From the NCBI GenBank assembly GCA_030054095.1, contig JASGCO010000002.1, positions 248,001 to 312,000 of the forward strand: a stretch of 64,000 nucleotides of DNA. Direction: 5' to 3'. How positions within the stretch are numbered: the first letter of the stretch is position 1; the number at the start of each line of letters is the position of its first letter. A program made the position numbers and the translations under genes. Source of the DNA: Sediminibacterium sp. Its GTDB lineage: Bacteria > Bacteroidota > Bacteroidia > B-17B0 > Aurantibacillaceae. The notes beneath the pieces are model-generated. The model was given only the letters and a program-made list of their open reading frames with translations. It was not told the DNA's origin and did no database searches. Positions 1-9,374 of the stretch are shown here, one piece after another.

Positions 1-1445
1 ACGGCACCTTTATTAACAGCGATCTTTTCCCGGGTATCGGCTATAACGAAAACCATGAACTTACTTCTAACAAGAGCCGTCGTAAGTATGGCTTACCGGA
101 GAAGAAACGATTCGCTAAATCTATGAATGATAAAGAAGGTTTATCTGTAAACATGCTTAATCAGCAGTCACTGGTTCATCTTAACATTATTGCCGGCACC
201 TGTAAAGGCCAACGTATTATGGCTCCAGGAAAACTCATCAGAAACTGGACCAGTCACAACCGCCAGTACTTCCAGTTCGAAAGTAAACGCCCCATAAATA
301 ATTTTTATGCCATACTAAGCGGAAATTACCAGGTGGTTGAAGAACAGTGGAATAGCCCCGATAGTTCAACTGTAAGCGCCGACATAGGAATATATTACCA
401 TCCGGAACACAAGTATAACCTTAGCAATATGCTTAACGGCATGAAAGAAGCGCTTAACTATTACCACTCTCATTTTTCATCTTTCCAATATCCTTCTTTA
501 CACATCACTGAATTCCCACGGTTCGCCACGTTTGCCCAGTCGTTTTCGGGTTGCATCCCCTTTAGCGAAGACATTGGATTTCTGGCCGACTTACGAAATG
601 TAAACATTGACAGCACCTCTGTTATGGACGAAGAGGTTACTATTGATTATCCTTTTTATGTAACGGCTCATGAGGTAGCGCATCAGTGGTGGGCGCATCA
701 GGTGTGTCCCGCCAATGTGGAAGGAGCATCTTTTATTGTAGAAACTCTTAGTCAGTATTCGGCTTTAATGGTAATGAAACAACATTATGGTCCTCAAAAA
801 ATGCGAAAATTCCTGAACTACGAAAGTTTTCAATACCTGATGGCAAGAAGTGGTGGCATTCACACAGAAAACACACTAATGAATGTAGCCCCCGACGAAC
901 AATCTGTATTTTACAGAAAAGGTTCTGTTGTTATGTATGCGCTTCAGGATTACATAGGCGAAGAAACCGTTAATACTGTACTCCGTCGTTTTACAGAGAA
1001 ATACGCGTTTAAAAATGCCCCCTATCCTACTTCCGGAGAACTGATCAGAGAATTTGAAAACGTAACACCTGATTCTTTGAAGTACATTATTCACGATTGG
1101 TTTAAGGCGATTACTGTTTACAAAAATGAAGCACTCAAAGCCTCTTACAGGAAAACGGATGATCTGGAATACATTGTGAATTTTGATACAGACATTCATA
1201 AATACGAATACGATAGTGCCGGAAATGAAAAAGAAGTGGCAGTAAACGATTATGTGGAAATTGGCATTTACAATGCCAAAGGCAAAGAAATTTTCCTTGA
1301 AAAATTAAAAATGAAAAAAGGTACTAACCATTTTTCTTTAAAACTGGGAAGGAAACCCGAAATGCTGGTGGTTGACCCTTATAATAAATTAATTGATAAA
1401 AACTGGCTGGTAAAAAAGGCAACTGTAAAGTCATCTGATTCCTGA
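1..1445 (+). CDS. M1-family aminopeptidase (C-terminal part of an ABC-permease/M1 peptidase), 5' end outside window
   Basis: The frame is open from base 3, so the gene began before the window and the ATG at 123 is internal. The first residues (NSDLFPGIGYN, then KYGLPEKKRF) resemble the linker of large Bacteroidota proteins that join an ABC-2-type permease to an M1 aminopeptidase; that comparison is from memory. The gluzincin zinc motif HEVAHQWW is encoded near 667-690, with the downstream E of FIVETLSQYSALM as the probable third ligand. Gluzincins of this type remove N-terminal residues from peptides. The C-terminus holds a helical and beta region typical of M1 proteins, with no sorting domain. 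The gene ends just before a bidirectional terminator. The peptidase call is secure; the permease half lies outside the window and is inferred. Confidence 0.85.
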   Translation, partial: GTFINSDLFPGIGYNENHELTSNKSRRKYGLPEKKRFAKSMNDKEGLSVNMLNQQSLVHLNIIAGTCKGQRIMAPGKLIRNWTSHNRQYFQFESKRPINNFYAILSGNYQVVEEQWNSPDSSTVSADIGIYYHPEHKYNLSNMLNGMKEALNYYHSHFSSFQYPSLHITEFPRFATFAQSFSGCIPFSEDIGFLADLRNVNIDSTSVMDEEVTIDYPFYVTAHEVAHQWWAHQVCPANVEGASFIVETLSQYSALMVMKQHYGPQKMRKFLNYESFQYLMARSGGIHTENTLMNVAPDEQSVFYRKGSVVMYALQDYIGEETVNTVLRRFTEKYAFKNAPYPTSGELIREFENVTPDSLKYIIHDWFKAITVYKNEALKASYRKTDDLEYIVNFDTDIHKYEYDSAGNEKEVAVNDYVEIGIYNAKGKEIFLEKLKMKKGTNHFSLKLGRKPEMLVVDPYNKLIDKNWLVKKATVKSSDS

Positions 1446-1490
1446 TGATAAGATAGCAAGCGCTTTCTTCCTTTACATTTATAATTAAAA

Positions 1491-1520
1491 AGCCGTGAAT
1501 TTAAAATTCACGGCTTTTTT
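1491..1520. terminator. Bidirectional intrinsic terminator
   Basis: A perfect 12-bp inverted repeat (AGCCGTGAATTT / AAATTCACGGCT) around a single A is followed by six T on the plus strand and preceded by AAAA, which gives a T-run on the minus strand. It lies between the convergent M1 peptidase gene and tRNA-Pro and can serve both. Confidence 0.85.
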
Positions 1521-1521
1521 G

Positions 1522-1594
1522 TCGGGATGACCTGACTCGAACAGGCGACCCCCAGCACCCCATACTGGTACACTACCAACTGTGCTACATCCCG
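1522..1594 (-). tRNA. tRNA-Pro (anticodon GGG)
   Basis: The minus strand folds as a tRNA. It has acceptor CGGGATG/CATCCCG, D arm GCAC/GTGT with an AGTTGGTA loop, and anticodon stem CCAGT/GCTGG with loop ATGGGGT (anticodon GGG). The variable loop is GGGTC and the T arm is GCCTG-TTCGAGT-CAGGT. The discriminator is A and CCA is not encoded. The first base C and anticodon GGG fit proline. The terminator at 1491-1520 follows directly. Confidence 0.93.
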
Positions 1595-1728
1595 AACGTG
1601 TTACATTCTTCCGAATTGTAACGGTACACTCTACCGGTTCAAAATAAATGATCTGATTACGATAAAGTACAATTTTATAAAAAAACCGATGTTTAGTAAA
1701 CACCGGCTATTCTTTCCTAAAAGTGAGA

Positions 1729-1917
1729 TTAAGCGTTAGCTTTTTCCATTACTACTTTTCCTTTGTAGTAGAGTTTGCCTTCAAACCAGTGTGCACGGTG
1801 CATTAAATGTGCTTCGCCGGTAGTTGAATCTTTAGAGATGGTCATATGAGGTGCTTTGTAGGTAGCACGACGTGAATCTCTTCTTGAACGCGATAGTTTT
1901 CGTTTGGGATTTGGCAT
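1729..1917 (-). CDS. rpmF: 50S ribosomal protein L32
   Basis: This 62-residue basic protein begins [17 protein letters not shown], the standard bL32 N-terminus, followed by the conserved [15 protein letters not shown] segment. It is a component of the large ribosomal subunit. The usual L32 zinc cysteines are absent, so this is a cysteine-free form. It lies 12 bp downstream of the YceD/DUF177 gene, a pairing conserved across bacteria, and the two are probably co-transcribed. Length is normal for the family. Confidence 0.97.
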   Translation of the reverse strand: MPNPKRKLSRSRRDSRRATYKAPHMTISKDSTTGEAHLMHRAHWFEGKLYYKGKVVMEKANA

Positions 1918-1929
1918 GACTTCTGTTTT

Positions 1930-2463
1930 TTAATTTTTATTATCCTTTAATTTATTTAATTGTACCCACAATGGGTTTAGCTCCTCATCCGAACGTTCTT
2001 CAGAGGTGCTGATCTGGTTAAGCCGTTGCAGTGTTTCTGTATCACACTTAAATTGCTCTTCATCTATTTCACAAGGCACACGCCTTGCCGGAATAGACAC
2101 CATAATATATTCGTAAAGATACTGAGATAACTGGATTTCGGATGCGCCCTCCGGTATTACCAGAATTTCATCGTTACTTTCATCGGGGTTACCATGTTTA
2201 ACAACCAGCTTTTCGGTCATTTCCACCGGAAAGTCGAAATCTTTTAAACAACGGTCACAGGCTATACCCACCGTTCCTTCTATGTCAAACAATAACTGCA
2301 TAAGGTAGTTTTGTTTAACCAGCGTGGCTTTTACGGCAATATCTGCCCGTTCTATCTCACTATCTTCAAACTGTTCAAAGAACGTACCGGTAATTTTGAA
2401 CTCAAATTCGTGATTACCGATAGACAATCCGGAAAACTGAATGATATATTCCTTTTTGCCCAT
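1930..2463 (-). CDS. DUF177/YceD family protein
   Basis: This 177-residue protein has the DUF177 architecture: an N-terminal beta-rich part, a cysteine pair in CDRCLKDF near residue 89, and a second conserved Cys region (PCEIDEEQFKC) near residue 130. Family members in bacteria and plastids (YceD/Duf177A) are linked to 23S rRNA accumulation and are almost always encoded next to rpmF, as here. The C-terminal segment ending LNPLWVQLNKLK is typical of the Bacteroidota subfamily. The promoter for the pair should lie in the 116 bp between 2464 and 2579, where I see no clear consensus. Confidence 0.88.
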   Translation of the reverse strand: MGKKEYIIQFSGLSIGNHEFEFKITGTFFEQFEDSEIERADIAVKATLVKQNYLMQLLFDIEGTVGIACDRCLKDFDFPVEMTEKLVVKHGNPDESNDEILVIPEGASEIQLSQYLYEYIMVSIPARRVPCEIDEEQFKCDTETLQRLNQISTSEERSDEELNPLWVQLNKLKDNKN

Positions 2464-2579
2464 AATCCTTAAAAAGGGCTACAAAAGTAGCAAATCTTTT
2501 ACAATCTGCAAGTTTTTTGGCAATAAATACGCCTTAAAACCAGTCATTTAACCCTTTCACGCATCCTTTCCGCCTCTGT

Positions 2580-3281
2580 TTACCTTCCTTCCTGCTTCCA
2601 ACGGCGGTAACAGTCCATTATTTTACTATACAATTCCACCCCATCATGGGTTAAAATGTAATCATTACTGACCTCAAAACAATAACGGCGGAATATATCA
2701 AAATTGATTCTGTCATCCCCGGTTAATTTCCGTAAAATTTCAGGATTAAATTTCTTCAGTACCTGCTCTTCAATTAACAAATCCTCAAATATTTTAGCCA
2801 GTTTACGTATTTGCCGCCCTTCTTTACTGAATTGCATATATAAAGCGGTAATAGGGCTTTGAAACGCGTTAATCGGGCGTATTTTTGATTCATCTATAAT
2901 CTTGTTCATGTACTCCCGCTCGTAAGGTTTTAGTTTAAAAGCGCTCACCACCACTGGTTGTAATTTTACCGGCAGGGTTCTCATAACAATCAGTAAGTGG
3001 CTTTTATCCGCTTTTAATTTCCGTACCGGAAGCTGTAAGCGACTGTGTCCTACAAACGAACAAATCAAGGTATCGTCCTCTTCTGCATATATGCCAAACT
3101 TACCGGCCTCATCACTCATTGCCCCATTCCCGGTTGATTTGTTAATAATGTACACATAAGGCATAATGGTAACACTATCGCTTTCTACTACCTTACCCGT
3201 CCAAAAGGGGGCCTGCGCTCTGAGAGAGGAAAAAACAGGCAGGATAAACAGAATATTGAATAAAAACCGTTTCAATGCCAT
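2580..3281 (-). CDS. Exported protein with carboxypeptidase-regulatory-like domain
   Basis: The 233-residue protein begins with a signal peptide (hydrophobic FLFNILFILPVFSSLRAQA). Residues about 25-110 form a carboxypeptidase D regulatory-like beta-sandwich (GKVVESDSVTIMPYVYI, then DEAGKFGIYAEEDDTL and FVGHS). The remainder is helical and charged, with no enzyme motif that I recognise. Such proteins are common in the Bacteroidota envelope and are usually annotated as hypothetical. It is divergent from dnaX, with 112 bp between them. Function unknown. Confidence 0.72.
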   Translation of the reverse strand: MALKRFLFNILFILPVFSSLRAQAPFWTGKVVESDSVTIMPYVYIINKSTGNGAMSDEAGKFGIYAEEDDTLICSFVGHSRLQLPVRKLKADKSHLLIVMRTLPVKLQPVVVSAFKLKPYEREYMNKIIDESKIRPINAFQSPITALYMQFSKEGRQIRKLAKIFEDLLIEEQVLKKFNPEILRKLTGDDRINFDIFRRYCFEVSNDYILTHDGVELYSKIMDCYRRWKQEGR

Positions 3282-3393
3282 AAAAGTAAGGTTTGCGGCT
3301 TAGTTTATTCACACACCGTTAATAATTTAACCTTTTTTTTGCGGGCCTTCACCTACGTTTACCGAATTAATAATTGTATTTTTAGAGTCCCTT

Positions 3394-5108
3394 ATGCAAA
3401 ATTTCATTGTATCGGCACGTAAGTACAGACCCCAGCACTTTAACACGGTGGTGGGCCAAAGTCACATTACCAATACACTGAAAAATGCCATCATGAACCG
3501 GCAATTGGCACAAGCCTACTTGTTTTGTGGGCCAAGAGGGGTTGGTAAAACAACTTGTGCGCGTATTTTTGCCAAAACCATCAATTGCTTTAACATTAGT
3601 GATAAAGGAGAAGCTTGCGATCAGTGCGAATCCTGCTTGTCGTTTAATTCAGGCGCGTCACTTAATGTTTACGAACTTGATGCCGCCAGTAACAACTCGG
3701 TAGAAGACATTCGTAACCTGGTAGATCAGGTTCGCTTTGCGCCGCAACTTGGTGAATATAAAGTGTATATCATTGATGAGGTACACATGCTGAGTACAGC
3801 CGCGTTTAACGCGTTTCTGAAAACACTCGAAGAACCACCCAGGCATGCCAAATTTATTCTGGCTACTACAGAAAAACACAAAATTATCCCTACTATTCTT
3901 TCCCGCTGTCAGGTATTTAATTTTAACCGGATTAAAACCGAAGATATCAGCGGACATTTAGCCTATATGGCCAATAACGAAGGCGTTAGTTTTGAACCGG
4001 AAGCTTTGCATGTTATAGCCCAAAAAGCAGACGGTGGCTTACGTGATGCCTGCTCTATTTTCGATCAAATGGTGGCCTTTACCGGCAACCACCTTACCTA
4101 TAAACAGGTTGTAGAAAACCTGCATGTACTGGATTACGATTACTATTTCCGGATTACGGACGCGTTTCTTCGTCAGGCCTTACCGGAAATCATGCTTATT
4201 TTTGATGACATCCTTAAAAAAGGATTTGACGCGCATAATTTTATTATTGGCCTAGGAGAACATCTGCGTAATATTTTAGTCAGTAAAGATCCGCAAACTG
4301 TAGCGCTTTTAGAAATTAGTGACGCGTTAAAACAGAGGTACTCTCAGCAGGCGCAACAATGCACTTTACAATTCCTGTTAAAATCACTGGCCCTCATCAG
4401 TAAAACCGACGTCAACTTTAAAAGTGCCAAAAATCAGCGTTTGCTGGTCGAAATGGCCCTTATGCAAATGACATACCTTACCGCATCGGCTGATGCGGAA
4501 AAAAAAAAGATGAATCCGTAAATTCCGAATCCGGAACAGAGCCAACGGTTCAGAATACGGGTCGTGCTCAGGTGTTGCAGGATCCCGTGGTAAAAGTGGC
4601 TGAAAAGCCTGTCATTCCATTCGATCAGTTAAAAATCAAATCACAGTTCAGTTTGGCGGAAGCCCGGAATGGTGCTGGCAATGGTCAGGGAACACCGACT
4701 CCTCAACAACAGGAAAAAGCCGAAAATAGCTATCAGAATATTCCGTTTGGTATTAATGAATTAAAAAACGCCATTGCCAAATATGCCGCTGATCAACTTC
4801 AGTTGGGCAACCGCATGTTACACGTTACACTTACCACCTGTGGCATAGACCTGCAAAACGAATCAGAACTGATACTGACTATAATAAACGAAGCGCAGAA
4901 CGAAAAACTGCAAACTGTTAAACAGGATTTTTTGGATGAGATCCGGAAAACCATTCAGAATAATACCTTAACTTTAACGGTTAAACTATCTGAAGCGGAA
5001 GCAACGGTAAAAGCCTTTAAGCCATCGGACAAGTTTAAACAACTGGCCGAAAAATACCCTGCGTTGCTGGAATTAAAAAAACGATTTGACCTCGAAATAG
5101 ATTATTAA
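3394..5108 (+). CDS. dnaX: DNA polymerase III subunits gamma and tau, two frames joined by an apparent programmed frameshift
   Basis: Frame 0 (3394-4521, 375 aa) encodes the clamp-loader ATPase. It shows Walker A GPRGVGKT (residues 46-53), zinc cysteines at 65, 75, 78 and 81, Walker B IIDEVH (126-131) and SRC sensor 170-172. It ends four codons after an A10 tract, giving a gamma-sized product. The -1 frame is open without interruption through the A tract to 5108 and encodes the linker plus the tau C-terminus (ADQLQLGNRMLHVTL to KKRFDLEIDY). A -1 slip at A-AAA-AAG (4503-4509), or one extra A in the mRNA, yields tau of about 571 aa. The short form is the unshifted product, the reverse of E. coli. 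A homopolymer sequencing error is the alternative. The M16 gene follows after 12 bp. Confidence 0.88.
4481..4536 (+). promoter_or_regulatory. dnaX frameshift/slippage signal: hairpin, A10 tract, downstream hairpin
   Basis: A perfect 7-bp hairpin, CCGCATC (4481-4487), loop GGCT, GATGCGG (4492-4498), is followed immediately by ten A (4499-4508) and G. In frame 0 this contains the slippery heptamer A-AAA-AAG at 4503-4509. A weaker hairpin, TTCCG-AATC-CGGAA, lies at 4523-4536, just past the frame-0 stop (4519-4521). A long A-run supports transcriptional slippage as in Thermus dnaX; the heptamer supports ribosomal -1 slippage as in E. coli dnaX. Confidence 0.7.
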
Positions 5109-5120
5109 ATAAAAAAACGA

Positions 5121-8066
5121 ATGAAACATTTCTTTATCAGTGCCGCCTTACTGGCAACGTTAAGCCTGGGCGCCCAGAACAAAGCTCCAAAAGGGCAAGG
5201 GCAAAAAGCCCTTGATGGGCCAAAAAAAACTACTCTGAATTATGAGTACGCATTAAACGACCCAATGAAAACGCGGATTTACACCCTTAAAAACGGGATG
5301 AAAGTTTATCTGTCCGTTTACAAAAATGCACCACGTATTCAAACCTATATTGCTGTGAGAGCAGGTAGTAAAAATGATCCGGCGAATGCTACTGGTTTGG
5401 CCCATTATCTGGAACACATGGTATTTAAAGGAACAGATAAATACGGCACCAAAGATTTTGCGAAAGAAAATGCCGAAATCAAAAAAATCGAAAATCTTTA
5501 CGAGGTTTACCGCGGCACCAAAGATGACGCTCAACGTAAAAAAATATACCACCAGATTGATAGTATCAGCGGAGTGGCTGCCAAATATGCCATTGCCAAC
5601 GAATACGATAAAATGACAGGAATTATTGGAGCACAAGGTACTAATGCCTTTACCTCCTTTGATCAAACCGTTTATGTAAACGATATCCCTTCCAATCAGA
5701 TTGATACCTGGTTAAAAATTGAAGCGGAACGTTTCCGTAAGCCCGTATTACGTTTGTTTCATACAGAACTGGAAGCAGTTTATGAAGAAAAAAACCGTGG
5801 ATTAGATAACGATCAGAACAAAATGTTTGAAGCCGCGTTTTCCGGTCTGTTTAAAAAACACACCTACGGTACGCAAACCACTATTGGTACTATTGAACAT
5901 CTGAAAAATCCGTCCATGAAGGAGATTAATAAGTATTATAATAAATACTACGTTCCCAACAACATGGCCATCATTATGAGTGGCGACTTTGATCCGGACA
6001 AAGTGATTGTTGATATTGAGAAAAACTTTGGAGGTTTTCAGGCTAAACCAGTTGAAGAATACAAATTTCAAAAAGAAGATCCAATCACTCAAAAAGTAGT
6101 AAAAGAAGTGATAGGACCGGATGCAGCTACTGTGGGTATGGCTTGGCGCTTCGGTGGGGCTGGCACACGTGAATCGGAACTGGCTACTTTAATGGCCGCC
6201 ATTCTTTATAATGGTAAGGCCGGATTAATGGACATTAACCTTAATCAGGCTCAAAAAGTGCTTACTTCCAATGGTGGTGTTTATGTGTTAAAAGATTATA
6301 CATTTTTCACTATGGGAGGCGACCCTAAAGAAGGGCAAAGTCTGGAAGAAGTAGAAAAACTGATTATTGGTGAAATTGATAAAATTAAAAAAGGGCAGTT
6401 TGATGAATGGTTATTACAAGCAGTTATTACCGACATGAAACTGAACAAAACAAAAGAACTGGAAGACAATCGTGCCCGTGGCGGTATTATGCTGGACGCG
6501 TTCATTAACCAGATTAAATGGCAGCAACAAACCGATGCTATTGAACGCATCTCTAAAATCACCAAGCAGGAATTAGTGGATTTTGCCAACAAGAATTTTA
6601 ACGAGAACAACTATGTAGTAGTATATAAACGTGTAGGTGAAGATAAAAATGTTCAAAAAGTAGAAAAGCCCACCATAACACCCGTTGAGGTAGATCGCGA
6701 CAATCAGTCGCCTTTCCTGAAAAGTGTTGCTGATGCACAAGCTCAACCACTTACTCCTAAATTTATTGACTACGACAAAGACATCATTAAATCTACTATA
6801 AAATCGAATGTTCCGGTTATCTACAATCAGAACACCGAGAACAAGATATTTGAGCTGTATTATAAATTCGATATGGGCACCAAACACGATAAAATTTTAC
6901 CGGTTGCCATCGAGTACATTCCTTATCTGGGTACAAAAGACATGAGTGCAGCGGAAGTACAACAAGAGCTTTATAAATTAGGATGCAGTTTCAGCGTATT
7001 CAACGATCTGGACAATACCTGGGTCATGTTAACCGGCTTAAGCGACAACTTTGATAAAGCTGTTCGCCTCTTTGAAAAAGTATTGAATGAGCCCGTTGTA
7101 GATCAGGCTGTTTTAAAAAATCTGGTAAGCGACATTTTAAAACGCCGCGAAGATGACAAACTGAACAAGCGCCTTATCAACCGCGGTTTAAATTATTATG
7201 CCCGCTTTGGTCCGGTAAATCCGTTTACCTACAAAGCTTCTAACGAAGAGTTAAACAAAGTAAGCGTGGATGATATTACCTACAAAATAAAATTACTAAA
7301 CAGCTTTGAGCACAAAATACTGTATTATGGCCCCTTAAGTCTGGACGACGTTAAGTTCAGTTTAAACTCTTACCATACGGTTCCTGCTAAATTAAACCCT
7401 CTCCCGGCGGCTTATAATTTTGCGGAAAAACCGCTTGAAAACGCGGTGTTTATGGCAGATTACGACATGAAACAGGTTGAAATCAACATGATGAGTACCG
7501 GCCATGTTTACGATAAGAATCTGGTGCCAATTATTACGCTTTACAATAACTATTTTGGTGGTGGCATGAGCAGCATCATGTTTCAGGATTTACGTGAATC
7601 AAAAGCGCTGGCCTATTCGACCGGAGGTGCTTATACCGCGCCAAGAGAACCTGGTAAAACCTATACCAACTCTAACTTTATCGGATCTCAGGCCGATAAA
7701 CTGGAAGAAGCTATTAATGGTGTAAAAAATCTGGTTAACAATATGCCAAAAGCGGAAGGATCGTTTAATTCAGCTAAAGAAAGCCTTATTCAGGACATTC
7801 GCGCTGAACGCATCAACAAATCACAGATTTTATTTGATTACGAAAACGCTTTAAAATTTGGCTTAACCACGGACATCCGTAAAGATATTTTTGAAAAAGG
7901 ACAAACATTCACATTTGAAGACCTTCAGAAATTTCACGAACAATATATTAAAGGAAAACCAGTTACCACAACGGTATTAGGTAAAAAGGATCTTTTGAAT
8001 ATGAAAGTTCTTGAAAAACTAGGCCCGGTTAAACAACTGAGCTTACAGGAAATTTTCGGGTATTAA
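5121..8066 (+). CDS. M16 family zinc metallopeptidase, two-domain
   Basis: The 981-residue protein starts with a signal peptide (MKHFFISAALLATLSLGAQ). The inverted zinc motif HYLEH is at residues 95-99, and the downstream EAVYEEKNRG carries the expected glutamate, so the N-terminal M16 half should be catalytic. The C-terminal half (about 530-960) repeats the M16 fold without HxxEH; its YFGGGMSSIMFQDLRESK segment matches the substrate-binding arginine region. Length fits periplasmic two-domain M16 peptidases. It lies 12 bp after dnaX and ends in a strong terminator. Substrate unknown; degradation of peptides in the periplasm is the usual role. Confidence 0.9.
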   Translation: MKHFFISAALLATLSLGAQNKAPKGQGQKALDGPKKTTLNYEYALNDPMKTRIYTLKNGMKVYLSVYKNAPRIQTYIAVRAGSKNDPANATGLAHYLEHMVFKGTDKYGTKDFAKENAEIKKIENLYEVYRGTKDDAQRKKIYHQIDSISGVAAKYAIANEYDKMTGIIGAQGTNAFTSFDQTVYVNDIPSNQIDTWLKIEAERFRKPVLRLFHTELEAVYEEKNRGLDNDQNKMFEAAFSGLFKKHTYGTQTTIGTIEHLKNPSMKEINKYYNKYYVPNNMAIIMSGDFDPDKVIVDIEKNFGGFQAKPVEEYKFQKEDPITQKVVKEVIGPDAATVGMAWRFGGAGTRESELATLMAAILYNGKAGLMDINLNQAQKVLTSNGGVYVLKDYTFFTMGGDPKEGQSLEEVEKLIIGEIDKIKKGQFDEWLLQAVITDMKLNKTKELEDNRARGGIMLDAFINQIKWQQQTDAIERISKITKQELVDFANKNFNENNYVVVYKRVGEDKNVQKVEKPTITPVEVDRDNQSPFLKSVADAQAQPLTPKFIDYDKDIIKSTIKSNVPVIYNQNTENKIFELYYKFDMGTKHDKILPVAIEYIPYLGTKDMSAAEVQQELYKLGCSFSVFNDLDNTWVMLTGLSDNFDKAVRLFEKVLNEPVVDQAVLKNLVSDILKRREDDKLNKRLINRGLNYYARFGPVNPFTYKASNEELNKVSVDDITYKIKLLNSFEHKILYYGPLSLDDVKFSLNSYHTVPAKLNPLPAAYNFAEKPLENAVFMADYDMKQVEINMMSTGHVYDKNLVPIITLYNNYFGGGMSSIMFQDLRESKALAYSTGGAYTAPREPGKTYTNSNFIGSQADKLEEAINGVKNLVNNMPKAEGSFNSAKESLIQDIRAERINKSQILFDYENALKFGLTTDIRKDIFEKGQTFTFEDLQKFHEQYIKGKPVTTTVLGKKDLLNMKVLEKLGPVKQLSLQEIFGY

Positions 8067-8091
8067 ATTACACAAGGTAACTTTACTAACA

Positions 8092-8125
8092 AAAAAGGCC
8101 CTGAATCAAAATTCAGGGCCTTTTT
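8092..8125. terminator. Bidirectional intrinsic terminator
   Basis: AAAAAGGCCCTGAAT, loop CAAA, then ATTCAGGGCCTTTTT is a perfect stem with a GC core and T-runs on both strands. It separates the convergent M16 and HAD genes. Confidence 0.9.
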
Positions 8126-8145
8126 AAATGATCATTAGAAATGAT

Positions 8146-8736
8146 TTAAACTTTATAAAATTTACCAGCAATCCTAAACATCTGCTCATCGTCCTTACTG
8201 TTACCATAAGCCACTATTTCCGTGTAATCTTTCAAATTAAATCTATTCTTAATCCGATTTACTTTTTCAAATCCAACGCAATTTTTGGAAGAAAATCTAC
8301 CTGAAAAACGCCCCCCATTATACTCCAGTTCTGTACACAGGTAAACTATATTATACTTGTCAGCAAATGGTTTTATCCACATATCGGGCGATGCTGAAAC
8401 CACAACAACATTCGTTTCTGTCTTACCTGCATCTTCTATTAAACGTATAAACTCTGGCTTAATAATTCCCTTATCGAAAAGAAAATCTACAAATGCATAT
8501 CCCTTCTCTGATAACTCCCTTTCAGAACACCCCTTGTAAAGTGCACTTAATATTTTCTGCTTAATTTTACCCCCTTCATAGAAACCAAGTTTATACAAAA
8601 CAATTAATGGAGAAAACCACAAGAATGTGGTGCAAAAAACAATATTTCCTTTATCAAATTTAACAAACAAAGGAAATGTATCCTTTGTTGTAATCGTACC
8701 GTCAAAGTCAAGCAGAATTAATTTGTTCAAGCTCAT
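8146..8736 (-). CDS. HAD-superfamily phosphatase (HAD-IB like)
   Basis: This 196-residue protein carries HAD motif I, DFDGTIT (D10 nucleophile, D12), motif II VVVSAS, and motif IV AYGNSKDDEQM. Its helical cap resembles HAD-IB phosphatases such as SerB and phospholipid phosphatases. It is the last gene of a tightly overlapping run: it overlaps the methyltransferase by 4 bp and sits two genes from a UbiA-type enzyme. From this context it may dephosphorylate a prenyl-linked phospho-sugar, the role a separate phosphatase has after DPPR synthase in mycobacteria. That role is inference; the HAD assignment is secure. Confidence 0.85.
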   Translation of the reverse strand: MSLNKLILLDFDGTITTKDTFPLFVKFDKGNIVFCTTFLWFSPLIVLYKLGFYEGGKIKQKILSALYKGCSERELSEKGYAFVDFLFDKGIIKPEFIRLIEDAGKTETNVVVVSASPDMWIKPFADKYNIVYLCTELEYNGGRFSGRFSSKNCVGFEKVNRIKNRFNLKDYTEIVAYGNSKDDEQMFRIAGKFYKV

Positions 8737-9374
8737 TTAACGGCTAAAATAAAATAATGAGGGTAAACAAAAACGGTCTTTTTATATTCCTCCACTATCT
8801 TAAACCCAACTTCTGTTAAAAGAGACTTTGCTGCCTTAAAGCTAATTTCTTTACCAATCTCTTTAGCGAAAACCAGGTCGTGTAACTTGTTACAAATCAC
8901 TAATGGTGATCCGGCATCTATATCTTTAAACATGAGGCGGGCTCCTGGCTTCATCTTATCAAAAAGCTGCTTCATAAATGGCTTTTGAACCGATTGGGGG
9001 ATGTGATGATATACATCTATCATGTAAATCAGATCATACTCAACAATATCGTCTGGAATGGTATTCCCATCGAATACAGCAAATTTTATGTTTTTTGTTC
9101 CCGAAAACCGTTGGTTAACCTGATTCGCATTATTAACCAATCGTTCATTTATTTCGATTCCCTTGATCGTATTTACTCCTGTAAAATTAGCTACTAAAGC
9201 ACAAAATTGTCCCGACCCACACCCTACATCAAATACACTCTTGGTATCTTTAGCATAAGCCATTAAATCATCAAAAGGGCAAATAACCGGCCGGTATTTA
9301 ATCTTTAGCTTGTCCACAAAACCTGCATTTACGGTAGTAGAAGTCAGAAATTTTATAATTTCAGAATTTGTCAT
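8733..9374 (-). CDS. Class I SAM-dependent methyltransferase
   Basis: The 213-residue protein has the class I motif I VFDVGCGSGQF near residues 48-58, an acidic motif II (IKGIEINERL) and motif III around YDLIYMIDVYHHIP. Its C-terminal part is hydrophobic. It overlaps its neighbours by 4 bp on each side (UbiA upstream, HAD phosphatase downstream), so it is translationally coupled to a putative lipid-linked sugar pathway. The substrate cannot be read from the sequence; a prenyl-linked or glycan acceptor is possible. Confidence 0.85.
   Translation of the reverse strand: MTNSEIIKFLTSTTVNAGFVDKLKIKYRPVICPFDDLMAYAKDTKSVFDVGCGSGQFCALVANFTGVNTIKGIEINERLVNNANQVNQRFSGTKNIKFAVFDGNTIPDDIVEYDLIYMIDVYHHIPQSVQKPFMKQLFDKMKPGARLMFKDIDAGSPLVICNKLHDLVFAKEIGKEISFKAAKSLLTEVGFKIVEEYKKTVFVYPHYFILAVK

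Noticed and set aside
1485..1703. 72-aa minus-strand frame over tRNA-Pro
   Set aside because: Overlaps the tRNA and its terminator entirely; the tRNA fold explains the sequence.
4499..4508. A10 tract in dnaX as a plain pseudogene or error
   Set aside because: Not excluded, but the in-frame slippery heptamer, adjacent hairpin and intact tau end favour programmed slippage.
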